64,000 bases of DNA, taken from the NCBI GenBank assembly GCA_016490735.1, contig JAEMWC010001628.1, forward strand, positions 53,501 to 117,500. Reading direction: 5' to 3'. Below, in pieces: positions 61,386-64,000 of the stretch; the stretch's first letter is position 1; the number at the start of each line of letters is the position of its first letter. A program made the position numbers and the translations under genes. The stretch comes from Pachyseris speciosa. Lineage: Eukaryota; Cnidaria; Anthozoa; Scleractinia; Pachyseridae. The notes below the pieces were generated by a model. The model saw nothing but the letters and a program-made list of their open reading frames with translations. It was not told the DNA's origin and ran no database searches.

Positions 61386-63111
61386 TTTAAACGCGGTTTC
61401 AATTCAAAGCTACAAGCTTGTAGGGCCATGTGGGAGAAATGTTGGTTTCTGAGGAGAGGGGAAAACCGGAGTACCCGTAGAAAAATCTCTCGGAGCAGAG
61501 TAGAGAACCAACAAACTCAGCCAACTTATGATGAATCGAATCCGGGACACATCAGTGGAAGGCGAGCGTTCTCACCACTGCGCCAACCCTGCTCCAACCC
61601 TGCATTCAACGCAATAAATCTTTTGAATGCGTGGTTTTGTCCAATGCCAATTACTACTGAACATACTTTGTGGCAAACCTCAATATTTATTTCACTCAGG
61701 CAGCAACTGCAATTGCAAGAGAGTTGAATTATTTGGAATCAATAAAAGCTTCGATTGATAATCTGTTTAAAACTCTCAAATTTTCTCCAGTTTTAACTTG
61801 GTAAGAACTTACTCGTACAATACCGTTTTCACAGCATCTGCATTGGCTGACGAGGGAAGTAACAGTTTCCGTTCGCCCAGCCCATCGTTTCTGAGCCTCA
61901 ACATTTCTGAGGTGGATGGAACTAGTTGCTGGTCCTTTTCGGCCAGGCAAACGAAGGTCCGCGTCAGTGATCGTTTTTTCTGCCTAAAAGGAGAAAGAAA
62001 AAAACAAACAAACAAATGAACATATAAACTACTCAGACACGCAATAAGATGTAGCCACCAAACTGAGTTGTGTGCAACTTCTTCGACTTAGTATTCAATG
62101 CAAAAGAAAAAAACTCTTGTTTGAACTTTAGAAACCTTATACATTTTTAAAATGAGTTCATCAGTTTACCCTTTGAAGCAGCGCTTCCTGCACGTTGGTG
62201 GACTCTCCCGCGGATTGCAGAATATGGCTGGATTCTCTGAAATACGTCAACATATCAAAAAAACAATGTTGGTACCAACTTGTCGTATTCAGAGCAATGC
62301 TTCTACGCAACATATTACATTGTTGTAGAGTGTTGTTCAAAAACTCCGCCTCGGGTCATTCTCTCCCGCCGGAGGGTGGGTGGGGAGAGGGGAGAGGGGG
62401 GAAGGAGGGCGTGTTGGATGTTGGTGGGAGAGATTATACGGGTACCTTTAAGCTTTTGAGGTACACGGCCCTCAAACTGGAAAACGTTTTCTCTCTTTTG
62501 GCAATGTGTTCCAGGCGTGATCCTTAGGTGGACTATATAAATTGTACCAGTTAAAACTGTTATTCGTGAACGCTTACCTTAGCAAAAAAGAAATGATCTC
62601 TCACACTGACAATTAATGCAAATTAAATTTTATCCTTTTCTTTTTTAATCCCCTTCCATATGGTATAAGTTTTCGGGAATGTGCTTTAAAAAGAACGTCA
62701 ATTTTCCTTTCCTCTATCCTTATATAGTCAGCGTTTGAGAACCTCGGAAAAACGTGCAACACTCTAATGCAAAATTCACGGTAGTACACCCTCCCATCCT
62801 CCCACCACACAGTGTTTCCTTATAATGGTTAGAAGTTTTCCTTAAATTTCCAGTACAATTCCGAGGCGATCAACGAAAGCTACATACATACATACCATTT
62901 GTCGGTTGAACAGCCGCCTGTGTTCTTGCACGACAGTTTGAGAGCTTGTCCCAGAGACGGATGAAGTCTGTTGGGCAGCCGGAGCTGAAGATCCTGCCGC
63001 GCCACGAAGAGCCTCGCATGCCCTTCTTAAAAGGTCAGCCGCTGATGTAACTTGATTCGCTGAGGCACTCTTGAAGAAAGTTTGGAACAGACAATCTAGG
63101 TCGATGTCCAA
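55559..63111 (-). CDS. Multi-exon HECT E3 ubiquitin ligase (G2E3-like)
   Basis: Twelve minus-strand exons: 63111-62892, 62234-62170, 61983-61813, 61282-61022, 60588-60530, 59929-59885, 59160-59116, 58919-58839, 58391-58007, 57759-57617, 56433-56256 and 55811-55559, about 635 codons. Nearly all phases match. N-terminal part: ADLLRRACEALRG and VQEHRRLF, then SLTRTFVCLAEKD and GLGERKLLLP, then IYIRPIQKD and a C-x2-C-x11-H-x3-C zinc-finger-like motif (CLSCNMPVALSDMRKHMNIC). An acidic linker on four small exons follows. HECT domain: DPVTVLKMFVSKFL, AVDYGGPRKEF, LQGGPLPCFLKEEQL, PRFSEEGNN, RGPVTLETVLRFVT, and the catalytic cysteine in FPTSNTC (codon 55666-55668). It would transfer ubiquitin from an E2 via that cysteine. 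Three one-base losses (about 61812, 58313, 55643) break the frame. The first exon with the start codon is not found. Confidence 0.85.
56471..56505. repeat. (AAT)n microsatellite in a HECT intron
   Basis: About ten units just upstream of exon 56433-56256. Another interrupted AAT tract lies at 56789-56858 in the same intron. Confidence 0.9.
61315..61595 (-). mobile_element. tRNA-derived SINE in a HECT intron
   Basis: The third copy of the 33951 family, with the (AAT)n tail at 61315-61385 and the head near 61595. Its tail begins about 33 bp from the splice acceptor of the exon at 61282-61022. It lies in the one intron where the exon phases do not match. Confidence 0.9.
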
Positions 63112-64000
63112 ATAATACCCACCGGAAGAACTTCGGTGACAGTATTAGGGGGTCTCAGACTGCCGTACCTGTTAGCCGTAAAACTGGTAAAAATTTAGCC
63201 GAATTAGCCTTAAAAGTGTTAACGATAACAGTGCTAGCCGCAAGACAACAGAAGAGTTTGAAGTAAAATGCAAATGTTGTTTAGAGTGGAAAATGCACTT
63301 AGCTACAGCTAAGTGCTAGTTCACAAGCATACAACTAAAACTGAAAAGAAATAAACATTTTACATAAATAAAATACGCTAATAAAACCCTAAATGGCCGG
63401 AAGAAGTATTCCCGATTAAATAAAGTAATTTATTGATTCATTTATTCACTTATCAAGAAGCACATTTGAGAGACTTTCGATCCGCTCATTCCACGGTATG
63501 CGGATATATAGAGTTCAAGGCCAGAAGAGAAATCCAAAGAAAATACCCGTTTTTTAATACTTTGTTTGGTCGAACAGGCGCGTACATGGTAGAGTTCTTC
63601 TTTGACATCAAATAGAATGTTTGTACAACGTCTGGTTCAAGACAACTGCTTGCCTAACAGGCCACTCCTGATAACCATCTTAAAGTAATGTTTCATTGAA
63701 AGATATTTAGAAAATACTGATTGCCATTGACGAAACGGTTCCCGATAATTGAGCTAGTGTGTAAGATAACATATCTTACCATGACTGAACTTCAAAACCT
63801 GTGAATAACAATTAAACCTGAAACAATAGAGAGATGAAAAATAAATGGTGGCTAAAGACGTGTGTAATCGACAGCGATTTCATGAGATTTTCTATGCAGG
63901 AGAGAGTAAAGAAAAAGAAGAGTGAGTCATTTAGCTAATTAGAAGTAAATTTAGGGTTTTGCGATAGAGCGAAGAGAGCGAACGGCGAACGGTTCTCAAT
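63112..64000. other. Sequence upstream of the first recognised HECT exon
   Basis: A frame can be followed upstream of 63111 for a few codons to a possible acceptor near 63135. I recognise no further exon, no start codon exon and no inverted counterpart of the sequence left of the integrase gene. Confidence 0.5.

Overview
The window looks like nuclear DNA of a cnidarian, most likely an anthozoan such as a stony coral. It is AT-rich and packed with degenerate mobile elements: Penelope-like elements (PLEs), CR1-type LINEs, tRNA-derived SINEs, MITEs, satellites and trinucleotide tracts. Its few genes have short exons and large introns with canonical GT-AG sites. The organism is inferred from element and gene families, not from a marker gene. 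Nothing suggests bacterial, organellar or viral DNA.

Layout. 1-4487 is copy A of a segmental duplication; copy B lies at 38188-46919 in the same orientation. 4505-7290 is a head-to-head PLE, and 7420-11110 a decayed CR1-like LINE on the minus strand. 11.9-17.1 kb holds minisatellites, inverted repeats, a third PLE fragment and a MITE with a TA target duplication. 17706-20576 is a small three-exon gene for a probable secreted cysteine-containing protein, with a TTAGGG array in its second intron. 21.5-24.8 kb holds two more PLE copies. 25.0-33.6 kb has no recognisable gene but contains a 1.8-kb CACTA-type element. 33.9-37.9 kb holds a SINE, a long hairpin and a Ngaro/PAT-type tyrosine-recombinase retroelement relic with split direct repeats. 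Copy B is interrupted by a 4.4-kb foldback element built of ~141-bp satellite units. 46.9-49.95 kb holds a SINE nested in PLE, a LINE tail and tandem repeats.

The most gene-like part is the last 13 kb. A plus-strand DDE integrase-core gene (51410-~55248) faces a minus-strand multi-exon HECT ubiquitin ligase gene (63111-55559), with only ~300 bp between their 3' ends. Both can be assembled exon by exon with matching intron phases and both keep their catalytic residues. Both also carry small indels, mostly in short homopolymers. Whether the pair is a two-gene mobile cassette is the main open question of the window.

The duplication and the paralogous PLE copies provide internal empty sites, so several insertions can be dated relative to each other and their target-site duplications read directly.
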